In this document: piece by piece, positions 18,657 through 27,009 of the stretch
Numbering within the stretch: position 1 is the stretch's first letter
How the letters are laid out: each line of letters begins with the position of its first letter
Source of the DNA: Lysobacter sp.
GTDB taxonomy: Bacteria; Pseudomonadota; Gammaproteobacteria; Xanthomonadales; Xanthomonadaceae
Direction: 5' to 3'
DNA length: 49,260 nucleotides
Assembly: GCA_008015835.1 (NCBI GenBank)
Contig: SSGH01000023.1
Coordinates: forward strand, 1-49,260
Made by a program: the position numbers and the translations under genes
Notes under the pieces: generated by a model
Database searches by the model: none
What the model was told of the DNA's origin: nothing
Seen by the model: only the letters and a program-made list of their open reading frames with translations

Positions 18657-19967
18657 TCAGTTCTCGCCGCTGAGGTCGCGATGGGTGCGCGCGGCCATGA
18701 ATTCGCCGTAGCCGATTTCGTAATGCTCGGTGTAATCCAAACCGCGTTGTTCGTGCTCGGTGCTGGCGCGCACGCCGACCGTCATATCCAGCAGTTTGTA
18801 CAGCAGCCAACCGATCGCGAACGCCCACGCGGCGGCGACCGCCGCGCCCAGCGCTTGCACGCCGATTTGCTGCGGATCGAACAGTCGGTCGCGCATGAAC
18901 ATGCCGGTGGCGATGGTGCCCCACAGGCCGCAGAAGCCGTGAACCGACACCGCATCCACCACGTCGTCGATCTTCATGCGCTGAAGCACCGCCGGCCCGA
19001 CCACGCAGATCATGCCGCCGACCAAACCGGCCACGACCGCGAACGCCGGATCGATGTACTTCGCGCCCGCGGTGATCGAGACCAACCCGCCCAGCGCGCC
19101 GTTGATCACCGCCGACATCAACAGCGGGCGGCGATGGATCGCGAGCGTCAACATCGCGCCGAGCACGCCTGCGGCCGCGCCCAAATGCGTGTTGAGCACG
19201 ATGCGGCCCAGATCGTGGAAATCGGGGTCGACCGCGCCGCCGTTGAAGCCGAGCCAGCCGACCCACAGCAGGAACGCGCCGAGCGCGGCGAGCGGCAGGT
19301 TATGGCCGGGAATTTCGCGAACTTCGCCCGTCCGCGAGAAACGGCCGAAGCGCGGCCCCAGCACCACCAACGCGCCCAGCGCGGTGAAACCGCCGATGGT
19401 GTGCACCGCAGCGCCGCCTGCGGTATCGAGAAAGCCCATGCCGCGCAGCCAACCGGGGTTCTCGGCGGTGCCGCCCCAAATCCAAGCGCCGTACAGCGGA
19501 TAGATGACGCAGACCATGATCGCGGTGCCCACCAGATAGGGCACGAAGCGGATGCGCTCGGCCACCGCACCGCTGATGATGGTCGCGGCGGTGGCGGCGA
19601 AAAAAGTTTGGTACAGCACGTTCACCAAGGACGCGCCGTCGCCGCCGGGAAAGAAGTCGCTGGTGCCGATCACGCCGGCGTAGCTGGTGCCGAACATCAG
19701 GCCGAAACCGACCGCCCAATACGCCAGCGAGGCGATCGCGCAATCGGTGAAGTTCTTCATGATGACGTTGACCGCGTTCTTGGCGCGGCAGAACCCGCTT
19801 TCCAGCAGCGCGAAGCCCGGCTGCATCATCAGCACCAAGCCCGCGCAGGTCGCGATCCAAACCGAGTGGACGATCTCGGCGGGCGCGGCTTGCGCCCACG
19901 CCGTCGTCGGCACGACCCCTGCGGCCGCCGCGAATCCCACGATGCCCCAACGTCGCCAGCGCGCCAT
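18657..19967 (-). CDS. amt: Ammonium transporter
   Basis: The product is 436 residues with an N-terminal signal sequence (cleavage near AWA-QAA), then eleven transmembrane segments. It conducts ammonium/ammonia across the inner membrane as a trimer. The family signature DTAGGAAVHTIGG carries the first pore histidine (His 189) and DAVSVHGFCGLWG the second (His 343). The phenylalanine gate and FALLESGFCRAKNAVNV match the Amt consensus. The cytoplasmic C-terminal tail with RGLDYTEHYEIGYGEF matches the regulatory tail of Amt proteins. It is the first gene of a probable operon with the unknown gene at 17869. Confidence 0.97.
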   Translation of the reverse strand: MARWRRWGIVGFAAAAGVVPTTAWAQAAPAEIVHSVWIATCAGLVLMMQPGFALLESGFCRAKNAVNVIMKNFTDCAIASLAYWAVGFGLMFGTSYAGVIGTSDFFPGGDGASLVNVLYQTFFAATAATIISGAVAERIRFVPYLVGTAIMVCVIYPLYGAWIWGGTAENPGWLRGMGFLDTAGGAAVHTIGGFTALGALVVLGPRFGRFSRTGEVREIPGHNLPLAALGAFLLWVGWLGFNGGAVDPDFHDLGRIVLNTHLGAAAGVLGAMLTLAIHRRPLLMSAVINGALGGLVSITAGAKYIDPAFAVVAGLVGGMICVVGPAVLQRMKIDDVVDAVSVHGFCGLWGTIATGMFMRDRLFDPQQIGVQALGAAVAAAWAFAIGWLLYKLLDMTVGVRASTEHEQRGLDYTEHYEIGYGEFMAARTHRDLSGEN

Positions 19968-20107
19968 GATGCCCTCGGCTCGTGATGCCTCTCCCCAGAG
20001 GCCGAGGCGAGACTACACCAATCGGGCGCACCCGTCGTACCGTGCCGCGCGCGGTATGTCGCCGTCGGCGCGGTCTCGCCGTTCGATGGCCGGGTCAGTG
20101 GCTGGGG

Positions 20108-20458
20108 TTAATGGCTATTCCGGTCGCGGTGCCAGCCGCGGTGCTTGATGTCGAGATACAAGCTGTAGCACGCGGTGAACGCCGGGAACAGGTTCTGGAG
20201 GATGCCCACCGAGTCCTGCTTCGACGAGAATACGAAATAACTCAGTGTCATCAAACTGCCGGCGATGCTCATGTACCAGAACAGGCGTGGAATCACCGGC
20301 TTGCCGGCGCGCCTGCTGGCGATGAACTGCACCAGCCAACGACTGCCGAACATCAGCGCGCCGGTCAGGCCGATCAGCTTCCACGGCGAGGCATGCAAAC
20401 CGGTCCATTCCAACCACGGAATCGGCGCATTCATCGCATCCACGAAGACGGGATCCAC
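20108..20458 (-). CDS. LAB_N (lipid-A-disaccharide synthase N-terminal domain) membrane protein
   Basis: The product is 116 residues from GTG 20458, two bases after the stop of the glycosyltransferase gene; an internal ATG at 20434 is an alternative. It has three hydrophobic segments, with the LAB_N pattern SPWKLIGLTGALMFGSRWLVQF, then VIPRLFWYMSIAGSLMTLSYF and LQNLFPAFTACYSLYL. These small membrane proteins are often next to glycosyltransferases of the ArnC/GtrB type and are thought to take part in sugar-lipid export or modification. Its position directly behind a family 2 glycosyltransferase fits that pattern. Confidence 0.88.
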   Translation of the reverse strand: MDPVFVDAMNAPIPWLEWTGLHASPWKLIGLTGALMFGSRWLVQFIASRRAGKPVIPRLFWYMSIAGSLMTLSYFVFSSKQDSVGILQNLFPAFTACYSLYLDIKHRGWHRDRNSH

Positions 20459-20460
20459 GC

Positions 20461-21198
20461 TTAGAGTTCCTCGATCGCGGTGCGCTTACTGCGCACGATC
20501 AACCACGCCACGCCGCGCAGATCGCGCAGGCCCACCAGCGCGCGATTGAGATTGTTGTACTTCGACACGCCGCTGGCGCGATGGCGATGATTCACCGGCA
20601 CGCTGATCGTTTTCCAACCCGCGCGCTGCATCAACGCCGGCAGATAACGGTGCATGTGATCGAAATACGGCAAATCGAGAAATGCGGCGCGTTCGAAGAG
20701 TTTGATGCCGCAGCCGGTGTCGGGCGTGGAATCGCGCAGCATGCGGCTGCGGATCGCATTGGCGAATTTCGACGCCCAACGCTTGCTGCCGGTGTCCTTG
20801 CGGTTCACGCGCCAACCGGCGAATAGTTTGACGTCGGCCGGCGATTCGTCGCGCTTGGCGAGCAGGTTCGGAATATCGGCCGGGTCGTTCTGGCCGTCGC
20901 CGTCGAGCGTGGCGATCCACGCGCCGCGCGCGGCCTTCACCCCGGTGCGCACCGCGGTGCTCTGCCCGCTTTGGCTGACGTGTTTGAGCACGCGCAATTC
21001 CGGCACCTCGGCCTTCAGCCGCGCGAGCACATCGCGCGTATCGTCGCGTGAGCAATCGTCGACGTAGACGATCTCGAACGCTTCGCCTTTCAGCATCGAG
21101 TTGTCGCGCAGGGCGGCGAGGATTTCGCGGATCAACGGTTCGACGTTGTCGCGCTCGTTGAAGACCGGGACGACGACGGACAGATGGGGTGTAGTCAT
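20461..21198 (-). CDS. Family 2 glycosyltransferase (dolichyl/undecaprenyl-phosphate mannosyltransferase-like)
   Basis: The product is 245 residues. The nucleotide-sugar binding region has VVPVFNERDNVEPLI, VYVDDCSRDDT and the metal-binding LDGDGQNDP. It matches GT2 enzymes that move a sugar from a nucleotide donor to a polyprenyl phosphate carrier on the inner face of the membrane (DPM1/ArnC/GtrB-like). It is shorter than ArnC and lacks C-terminal transmembrane helices; the LAB_N protein next to it could supply membrane contact. Its ATG overlaps the stop codon of the upstream toxin-like gene by ATGA, so it is translationally coupled to a toxin-antitoxin pair. Confidence 0.92.
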   Translation of the reverse strand: MTTPHLSVVVPVFNERDNVEPLIREILAALRDNSMLKGEAFEIVYVDDCSRDDTRDVLARLKAEVPELRVLKHVSQSGQSTAVRTGVKAARGAWIATLDGDGQNDPADIPNLLAKRDESPADVKLFAGWRVNRKDTGSKRWASKFANAIRSRMLRDSTPDTGCGIKLFERAAFLDLPYFDHMHRYLPALMQRAGWKTISVPVNHRHRASGVSKYNNLNRALVGLRDLRGVAWLIVRSKRTAIEEL

Positions 21199-21491
21199 AG
21201 CGATTGGTATCCAGATTCGCGTTGCGAACGGATGGCGAGGATGACCGCTTCATCCGAGCGCGGCTCGTAAGCATAGAGGGCGAGATAACCTCGATGATCG
21301 CGCCCGATGACCAGTTCCCGAAAGCCTCCCTCCGCAGGTCTGCTGATCATCGGATTGGTCATCAACACGTTCAACGCCGCGACGATGTCTTCGATGCGTT
21401 GTTCCGGATCGAGGGTTTCATGGAGCAGCGGGTGTTCGAGAATGCGTTCCAGGTCGAGGTCGACCCGGGGAAGAACGACGACACGGGTCAT
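21195..21491 (-). CDS. ParE/RelE-superfamily toxin
   Basis: The product is 98 residues, the size of ParE/RelE toxins. The pattern VDLDLERILEHPLL near the start, the central helical IEDIVAALNVLMTNPMISR, and then strands FRELVIGRDHRGYLALYAYEP and VILAIRSQRESGY fit the fold, in which positive residues near the C terminus act on gyrase (ParE) or on ribosome-bound mRNA (RelE). It follows the antitoxin gene by 3 bases and overlaps the glycosyltransferase ATG. Toxin class is not decided by sequence alone. Confidence 0.85.
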   Translation of the reverse strand: MTRVVVLPRVDLDLERILEHPLLHETLDPEQRIEDIVAALNVLMTNPMISRPAEGGFRELVIGRDHRGYLALYAYEPRSDEAVILAIRSQRESGYQSL

Positions 21492-21494
21492 GGT

Positions 21495-21785
21495 TCAGTC
21501 GTCGAGTCGGCGCGCCCGGGGCGGCGCGATCGATTCGCCTCGCACACGCCGACGCAAGTAGTCGCGCATCTCATCCCACGGAATCGCCTCGCCGTTCTCG
21601 AGGTAGCGCTCGTAGCGCTCGCGCGCTTCCGCGTGGAAGGATTGACGACGCTCGAGCGCATCGGCTTTTTCGGCGATGGCGTCGAGGATCAGGCTGTGGG
21701 TCGAGGTGCCTTCCTGCTCCGCCAGTTTGGCCAACCGGGCCTTCAATTCGTCGGGAATGCGAATGGTGGTGGTGGGCGTCGCCAT
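21495..21785 (-). CDS. Ribbon-helix-helix antitoxin (CopG/ParD-like)
   Basis: The product is 96 residues from ATG 21785. The N-terminal TPTTTIRIPDELKARLAKLA followed by THSLILDAIAEKA is a CopG-type ribbon-helix-helix DNA-binding domain. The C-terminal part (ARERYERYLENGEAIPWDEMRDYL) matches the toxin-binding tail of antitoxins whose partners are RelE/ParE-like. It is expected to repress its own promoter, upstream of 21785, and to neutralise the following toxin. Confidence 0.88.
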   Translation of the reverse strand: MATPTTTIRIPDELKARLAKLAEQEGTSTHSLILDAIAEKADALERRQSFHAEARERYERYLENGEAIPWDEMRDYLRRRVRGESIAPPRARRLDD

Positions 21786-21846
21786 GCGATGGTCTCCGGG
21801 GCGGACTTGGCGGCAATGTAGCACAGGCGTGCTACGGCAGCCCGAC

Positions 21847-22782
21847 TCAACCCCGCGCCTTCAACCGCTCCAAAATCCCATCCAGCGTGTCGAGGTCGGT
21901 GTAGTGGATGACCAAGCGGCCTTTGCTGCCGCGGCCGTGCAGGACATTCACGACGGTGCCGAGGGATTCGGACAGTTCGCGTTCGAGGGCGACGAGGTCG
22001 GCCTGCGGTTTGGCTTTCGTGGGTTTGGCGTTCTTGCCGCGGGCGGCGGCGGGCACTTGGCCGGCGGCGAATTGCTGCACGCGGTGCTCGACTTCGCGCA
22101 CCGACCAGCCGTTGTCGACGGCCTGTCGCGCCAGGGCGACGGCGGCCTGCGGCGCCAGCGACAGCAGCGCGCGGGCGTGGCCCATTTCGAGCGAGCGGGT
22201 TTCCACCAGCGTACGGATGTCCGGCGGCAGTTCCAGCAATCGCAGCAGGTTCGACACCGCCGCGCGCGAGCGGCCGACCGCTTCGGCGGCCTGGGCGTGG
22301 GTGAGGTCGAATTCGTCGATCAATCGCTGCAGCGCTTGCGCTTCTTCCAGCGGATTGAGGTCTTCGCGCTGGATGTTCTCGATCAGCGCCATCGCGACCA
22401 CGGTGCGGTCGTCGACTTCGCGCACCACCACCGGGATCTCTTGCAGCCCGGCCTGCTGCGAGGCGCGCCAGCGGCGTTCGCCGGCGATGATTTCGTAGAC
22501 CTTGCCGCCCTTGTCCTTCGCGATCTCGCGCACGACGATCGGTTGGATCACGCCCTGCGCTTTGATCGACTCGGCCAGCTCGGTGAGCTTGGCCGGATCC
22601 ATCGCGCGCCGCGGCTGATATTTGCCCGGGGTGAGCGCGTCGATCGGCATCATCCGCAGGGTGTCGGCGGGCGTGGCCTGCAGCGGCGGCGCTTCGGCCG
22701 CGGCTTTCGGGCCGAGCAAGGCTTCCAGACCGCGACCGAGGCCGCCGCGTTTCTTGGCGGGCGCTTGTTTGGCGGCGGTCAT
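21847..22782 (-). CDS. parB: Chromosome partitioning protein ParB
   Basis: The product is 311 residues from ATG 22782, overlapping the parA stop codon by ATGA. The N-terminal KKRGGLGRGLEALLG is the ParA-contact motif. The CTPase domain includes PGKYQPRR and the family hallmark GERRWRAS, then ENIQREDLNPLEEA. The helix-turn-helix follows (LTHAQAAEAVGRSRAAVSN). The C-terminal dimer domain is separated by a Lys/Ala-rich linker (residues about 240-260). ParB binds parS near the origin and loads onto DNA by CTP hydrolysis. No parS palindrome was noticed in the window by eye. Confidence 0.97.
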   Translation of the reverse strand: MTAAKQAPAKKRGGLGRGLEALLGPKAAAEAPPLQATPADTLRMMPIDALTPGKYQPRRAMDPAKLTELAESIKAQGVIQPIVVREIAKDKGGKVYEIIAGERRWRASQQAGLQEIPVVVREVDDRTVVAMALIENIQREDLNPLEEAQALQRLIDEFDLTHAQAAEAVGRSRAAVSNLLRLLELPPDIRTLVETRSLEMGHARALLSLAPQAAVALARQAVDNGWSVREVEHRVQQFAAGQVPAAARGKNAKPTKAKPQADLVALERELSESLGTVVNVLHGRGSKGRLVIHYTDLDTLDGILERLKARG

Positions 22783-23609
22783 GCGGCGGTCTCCGAGGAA
22801 GGACGGCGCGACGGATTCGTCGCGGTTTGTTTGCGTTCTTGCGCGCGCTCGCGTTCGTGGCGCATCACTTCGCCGGCCAGGCCGAGATACGCGATGGCGC
22901 CGCGCGACCCTTTGTCGTAGGCCACGATGCTCTGGCCATGGCTGGGCGCTTCGGCCAAGCGCACGTTGCGCGGCACGATGGTGCGGAACATCTTTTCGCC
23001 GAAGTGTTCGATCAGATCCGCCGACACCGCGTTGGCGAGGTTGTTGCGCACGTCGAACATGGTGCGCAGCACGCCTTCGATCTCTAGCTGCGGGTTGAGC
23101 TTGGCCTTCAGCGCGTCGATGGTCTGCAGCAGCGCGCTCAGGCCTTCCAGCGCGTAGTACTCGCACTGCATCGGCACCAGCACCGAATCGGCGGCGGTCA
23201 GCGCGTTCAGCGTGAGCAGCGACAGCGCCGGCGGGCAGTCGATCAAGATGTAGTCGTATTTCTCGCGCAGGGGTTCGAGCGCGCGCTTGAGCCGCTGTTC
23301 GCGGCCGGGTTCGTCCATCAATTCGATTTCGGCGGCGGTCAGGTCGCCGTTGCCCGGCATCAGATCGAAGCCCTCGGGCGTGCGCACGATGGCGTCGACG
23401 GCGTGCATCTCTTCGAGGATGACGTCGCAGGTGGAGCCGGCCAGCTCGCGTTTGTCCACGCCGCTGCCCATGGTGGCGTTGCCCTGGGCGTCCAAATCGA
23501 CCAGCAGCACCTTTTTGGGCGCCTGAGCGAGGGCGGCGGCCAGATTGACCGACGTGGTGGTCTTGCCGACCCCGCCTTTCTGGTTGGCGATGGCGATGAT
23601 GCGGGCCAT
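22779..23609 (-). CDS. parA: Chromosome partitioning ATPase ParA
   Basis: The product is 276 residues from ATG 23609. The deviant Walker A box KGGVGKTTTSVNLA begins at residue 11, Walker A' VLLVDLDAQGN follows, and Walker B is YILIDCPPALS. It is the Soj-type ATPase that moves ParB-parS complexes along the nucleoid. It overlaps parB by four bases. The gene lies 177 bases after rsmG in the same direction, the classic rsmG-parA-parB order found near bacterial origins. Confidence 0.97.
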   Translation of the reverse strand: MARIIAIANQKGGVGKTTTSVNLAAALAQAPKKVLLVDLDAQGNATMGSGVDKRELAGSTCDVILEEMHAVDAIVRTPEGFDLMPGNGDLTAAEIELMDEPGREQRLKRALEPLREKYDYILIDCPPALSLLTLNALTAADSVLVPMQCEYYALEGLSALLQTIDALKAKLNPQLEIEGVLRTMFDVRNNLANAVSADLIEHFGEKMFRTIVPRNVRLAEAPSHGQSIVAYDKGSRGAIAYLGLAGEVMRHERERAQERKQTATNPSRRPSSETAA

Positions 23610-23786
23610 GGACGGAACGGAACCTCGGGTGTCGGTGCGTGCGGGTGTCCGAGCCGCGGCTCGGGCGTTTCCGAAAACGCGCATCCTGGCGTTTTTCGTG
23701 GCGCGGGTCCGGCCCCCATCCGGGCGCCGGGCCGAACGTACGATTATGCCTGCTCGACCCCGGCTCGGGAGCGACGCGAGCGGATT

Positions 23787-24458
23787 TCAGCCGCGCTCTT
23801 TGGTCTCATCGGCGCGTCCGACCGTCACCAGATGCCGCTCGGCGTCCAGCCCGGGCACCGTCAACGGCCGAATCGACCGGACCGCCCACCCGGCGGGCAG
23901 GGCGGCGATCTCCTCGTCCGGCCGGGCGCCCTTCATCGCCAGCAGCGCGCCGCCGGGAGCGATCAAATGCCCGCCCAGCTCCAGAATCAGCGGCAGCGTG
24001 GCCAGTGCGCGGGCGGTGATCGCCTGAAACGCGCCGGGCCGGTCCAGGGCTTCGATTCGCGATTCGGCCACCTCGGCGTTGCGCAGATCGAGTTGGCGCA
24101 GAGCTTCGCGCATGAAGCGCGCCTTCTTGCCGTTCGACTCGACCAGGGTCACGCGCAGCCCCGGATGGGCGATCGCCAGCGGGATGCCCGGCAAGCCCGG
24201 GCCGGTGCCGAGGTCGGCCAAGGTCGCGACGCCGACCTCGGGGCCGACGAACGGGGCCATCGCCAGCGAGTCCAACACATGTTTCGTCACCATCTCGCGC
24301 GGGTCGCGGATCGCGGTCAAGTTGTAGGCCGCGTTCCAGCGCAGCATCAGCGCGAGATAGCGCGCCAGCGGCTCGGCGAGGGCGGCGTCGAGGCCGAGCG
24401 CTTGCAGGCCGGCGTCGAGATCGGCGCGGGCGGCGTCTGGAAGAAGGGATTGGGCCAT
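23787..24458 (-). CDS. rsmG: 16S rRNA (guanine527-N7)-methyltransferase
   Basis: The product is 223 residues from ATG 24458. The family core is complete: [25 protein letters not shown], then the SAM-binding [30 protein letters not shown] and the later [10 protein letters not shown]. RsmG methylates N7 of G527 in 16S rRNA; loss gives low-level streptomycin resistance in known species. It starts two bases after the phosphopantetheinyl transferase stop codon, so the two are probably co-translated. Its usual neighbour mnmG is absent from this window. Confidence 0.96.
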   Translation of the reverse strand: MAQSLLPDAARADLDAGLQALGLDAALAEPLARYLALMLRWNAAYNLTAIRDPREMVTKHVLDSLAMAPFVGPEVGVATLADLGTGPGLPGIPLAIAHPGLRVTLVESNGKKARFMREALRQLDLRNAEVAESRIEALDRPGAFQAITARALATLPLILELGGHLIAPGGALLAMKGARPDEEIAALPAGWAVRSIRPLTVPGLDAERHLVTVGRADETKERG

Positions 24459-24460
24459 GA

Positions 24461-25189
24461 TCAAAAGTATGCGGGTTCGCCGCGTGGGTGGCTTTCGGAT
24501 CGATCCGTCGCCCGCCACGCCACCGTCGCCAGATAGTCCGGCGCCGGCGTCCAGGCCCGCAGCCGCCAGTCGTGCGGCGCGCCGAGCGCGGGGTCGCAGG
24601 CGACGAGGCGCGGCGGCGCGGGGGGCTCGGCGAGGTCGCGATTTTCGTCGCGACCGTCGTCGCGACCGTCGTCGTGATCATCGTCGCGACCGTCGTCGCG
24701 CGGGTCGTCCAGCGCGAACCGCAGTTTCTCCAGGCCGAACGACAGGCCGTGCCCGTGCGCCTTCAGCACCGCTTCCTTCGCGCACCACAGGCGGACGAAC
24801 TGGCGCTCCAGCATCGCCGGGGCGTCGGCGAAGCGGGCGAGGGCCTCGGTTTCCTCGGGCGCGAAGAACCGACGCGCCAGGGCCAATGCGGTGGTGCGCG
24901 GGCGCAACCATTCGATATCGACACCGACCCGCGCGTCGACGGCATAGGCGGCCAGCAGCCAGTCGCCGCTGTGGCTCCAGTTGACGTCGATTTCGCCGCC
25001 GTTACCCATAGATTCGCCGTCGATCGGCGCCAAATGCGGGCGGCCGCGGGCGTCGCGCGTCAGTGCGATTTCCGATTCGGCGCGGCCCAAGGCCTCGCTC
25101 AGCCAGGCGCGCACCCGGGCTTCGGCGGATTCGCCGCGACGATACGGCCACAGGCGGCAGGCGACGGCGTCGAAGCGAAGCGAGTTCAC
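24461..25189 (-). CDS. 4'-phosphopantetheinyl transferase of the Sfp type, with repeat insertion
   Basis: The product is 242 residues from GTG 25189; the frame is open further upstream but without family similarity. It transfers phosphopantetheine from CoA to carrier proteins. The metal-binding pair is in VGVDIEWL (Asp 91, Glu 93) and the third motif is [16 protein letters not shown] (Glu 139 region), with RFFAPEE between them. After [11 protein letters not shown] an Asp/Arg/Gly-rich repeat of about 20 residues interrupts the normal C-terminal domain, which resumes at [11 protein letters not shown]. The gene is divergent from an adenylate-forming ligase, and together they may serve an aryl-polyene-like or other carrier-protein pathway. 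Confidence 0.9.
   Translation of the reverse strand: MNSLRFDAVACRLWPYRRGESAEARVRAWLSEALGRAESEIALTRDARGRPHLAPIDGESMGNGGEIDVNWSHSGDWLLAAYAVDARVGVDIEWLRPRTTALALARRFFAPEETEALARFADAPAMLERQFVRLWCAKEAVLKAHGHGLSFGLEKLRFALDDPRDDGRDDDHDDGRDDGRDENRDLAEPPAPPRLVACDPALGAPHDWRLRAWTPAPDYLATVAWRATDRSESHPRGEPAYF
24645..24704 (-). repeat. Five 12-bp tandem units inside the phosphopantetheinyl transferase gene
   Basis: On the plus strand the unit is tcgtcgcgaccg, with exact copies at 24645, 24657 and 24681 and two variants (24669, 24693). On the coding strand it reads as D-D-G-R-like tetrapeptides, giving a charged loop. Because the unit length is a multiple of three, changes in copy number keep the frame. Confidence 0.9.
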
Positions 25190-25334
25190 GGGCGGCGGGC
25201 GGTTTGAGGGCGAACGGCCCGCCAGCGTAAAGTACGGCCGTCGCGAATGCCGCTGCGCTGCGCCGGACCGTTCGCGAACAGGGGCGATGCCGCCGGCATC
25301 CGACATTGCGGGAAAACTGCAGGAGAATCGCGGG

Positions 25335-26681
25335 ATGTCCGCCGTGTTCCATATGCCGACCGCCGCTCGCGCGCTCGCGCTGGCCGCTGGGCCGGGCGAG
25401 CGCGTCGTCGCCTTCGGCAACGGCGCGCCGACCGATCAAGCGCACTTTCTGGCCGACGTGGCCGGCGTGGCCGAGACCCTCCCGGACGCGCCCAGCGCGA
25501 TTCTGCTGTGCGAAGACCGCTATCGCTTCCTCGTCGCCTTCTGCGCGGTCGCGGTGCGCGGCCAGATCAATTTGCTGCCGCCGTCGCGCACGCCGCAGGC
25601 GATCGACGACGTGCTCGCTCAGCATCCCGGCAGTTACTGCATCGCCGACGCCGCGCTGTCGCCCGCGCCGCCGCGGCTGCATGTCTTGCCCGCGGTGTTG
25701 CCGTGCGGCGACGGCGCATCGCTGCGGGTGGATGCGGGTGCGCTGGCGATGATCGGCTTCACCTCGGGCAGCACCGGCGCGCCCAAGCCCAACCCCAAAA
25801 CCTGGGGCAGCCTGCATCGCAGCACCGCGCAGAATCTCGAGGCCTTGCGCCATTTGTGGCCGAGCGGCGGCGATGCGCGCATCGTCGCCACCGTGCCGCC
25901 GCAGCATATGTACGGCATGGAGCTGTCGATTCTGTTGCCGCTGCTGTGCGACGCCGCGGTGCATCGCGGGCGTCCGTTTTTTCCCGACGACGTGGCGCGC
26001 GCGCTGAGCGACGGCGACGCGCCGTGTTTGTTGGTCACGACGCCGGTGCATTTGCGCGCGTTGGTGGAATCGGGCGTGGCGATGCCGCCGCTGGCGGGGG
26101 TCGTGACGGCCACCGCGCCGCTCGCCGAAGCCTTAGCGGCGGCGGCGGAAGCGCGCTTCGGTTGCGAAGTGCGCGAATTGTTCGGCTCCACCGAAACCTG
26201 CGTGATCGCGCAACGCCGCACCGCGCAGGAAGCGTTGTGGCATGCCTACCCTGGCGTGCGCTTGATGCCGCAGCCCGACGGCACCGTCGTGCAGGCGCCG
26301 CACTTGCCCGCGCCGGTGACGTTGGCCGACATCGTCGAACTGCACGGCGACGACCGCTTCGCGCTGTGCGGCCGCCAAGCCGATTTGCTGGAAATCGCCG
26401 GCAAGCGCGCGTCGCTGGGCGATCTGACCAAACGCTTGCTGGCGGTGCCGGGCGTGACCGACGGCGTGGTGCTGCAGCTCGATGCGTGCCCCCTCACCGG
26501 CGTGCGCCGCATCGCCGCGCTGGCGGTCGCGCCGGGGCTGGAGGAGAAGCGCATTCTCGACGCCTTGCGCCATAGCGTGGATGCGGTGTTCCTGCCGCGT
26601 AAATTGCGCATCGTCGACGCGCTGCCGCGCAACGACACCGGCAAACTGCCGCGCGCGGCGCTGCTGCGGCTGTTAGGCTGA
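25335..26681 (+). CDS. Adenylate-forming acyl/aryl ligase (xanthomonadin-type AMP ligase-like)
   Basis: The product is 448 residues from ATG 25335 with AGGAGAA upstream. The phosphate-binding A3 motif is GFTSGSTGAPKPNPK (residues about 141-155). The A5 motif is RELFGSTETC. The C-terminal DALPRNDTGKLPRAALL carries the catalytic Lys. The short N-terminal domain and replaced A3 spacing fit the ligases that load the starter unit in aryl polyene and xanthomonadin pathways rather than long-chain acyl-CoA synthetases. The divergent phosphopantetheinyl transferase supports a carrier-protein role. No carrier protein, ketosynthase or other cluster members occur downstream, so the pathway assignment is tentative. 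Confidence 0.82.
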   Translation: MSAVFHMPTAARALALAAGPGERVVAFGNGAPTDQAHFLADVAGVAETLPDAPSAILLCEDRYRFLVAFCAVAVRGQINLLPPSRTPQAIDDVLAQHPGSYCIADAALSPAPPRLHVLPAVLPCGDGASLRVDAGALAMIGFTSGSTGAPKPNPKTWGSLHRSTAQNLEALRHLWPSGGDARIVATVPPQHMYGMELSILLPLLCDAAVHRGRPFFPDDVARALSDGDAPCLLVTTPVHLRALVESGVAMPPLAGVVTATAPLAEALAAAAEARFGCEVRELFGSTETCVIAQRRTAQEALWHAYPGVRLMPQPDGTVVQAPHLPAPVTLADIVELHGDDRFALCGRQADLLEIAGKRASLGDLTKRLLAVPGVTDGVVLQLDACPLTGVRRIAALAVAPGLEEKRILDALRHSVDAVFLPRKLRIVDALPRNDTGKLPRAALLRLLG

Positions 26682-26794
26682 ATGTTGTTGCGCTGAATGT
26701 CGCTGACTCGAATGTCGCCGACCCGCATTCCTTATTTCTTCGCACGAGTCGCGCAGCGACGCGGTTCGTGTCCTCGTTCGCTTCGGAGCCCCCC

Positions 26795-27007
26795 ATGCCG
26801 CACAGCCTCACGATCTTTCTGCTGACGCTGCTCTACGCCGCCGCCGGTTCGCTGCTGCTGTGGCTGGGCTATCGGCTGTTCGACCGGCTCACGCCTGGCG
26901 ATATGCACGCCAAGATTTTCGAGGAAGGCAACGTCGCGGTCGCCGTGCTCGCCGGCGCGTTCGTGCTCGGATTGTCGATCGTGATCGCGGCCAGCATCGT
27001 CGGCTGA
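26795..27007 (+). CDS. Short DUF350 membrane protein
   Basis: The product is 70 residues from ATG 26795, with two transmembrane helices (FLLTLLYAAAGSLLLWLGYRLFD and AVAVLAGAFVLGLSIVIAASI). The linker GDMHAKIFEEGNVAVAV matches the DUF350 family, in which this unit is often duplicated to four helices; here there is one unit only. An in-frame GTG at 26768 is a less likely start. It begins an operon with the DUF4178 gene (2-base gap). In E. coli the DUF350 protein YjfL is in an operon with a PspA-like protein and a glutathionylspermidine synthase-like protein, so links to membrane stress and polyamines are known for the family. Confidence 0.85.
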   Translation: MPHSLTIFLLTLLYAAAGSLLLWLGYRLFDRLTPGDMHAKIFEEGNVAVAVLAGAFVLGLSIVIAASIVG

Positions 27008-27009
27008 TC

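Noticed and set aside
22779-23609. Search for a parS palindrome near parA-parB
   Set aside because: No sequence close to the tgtttcacgtgaaaca consensus was noticed by eye; a pattern search would settle it.
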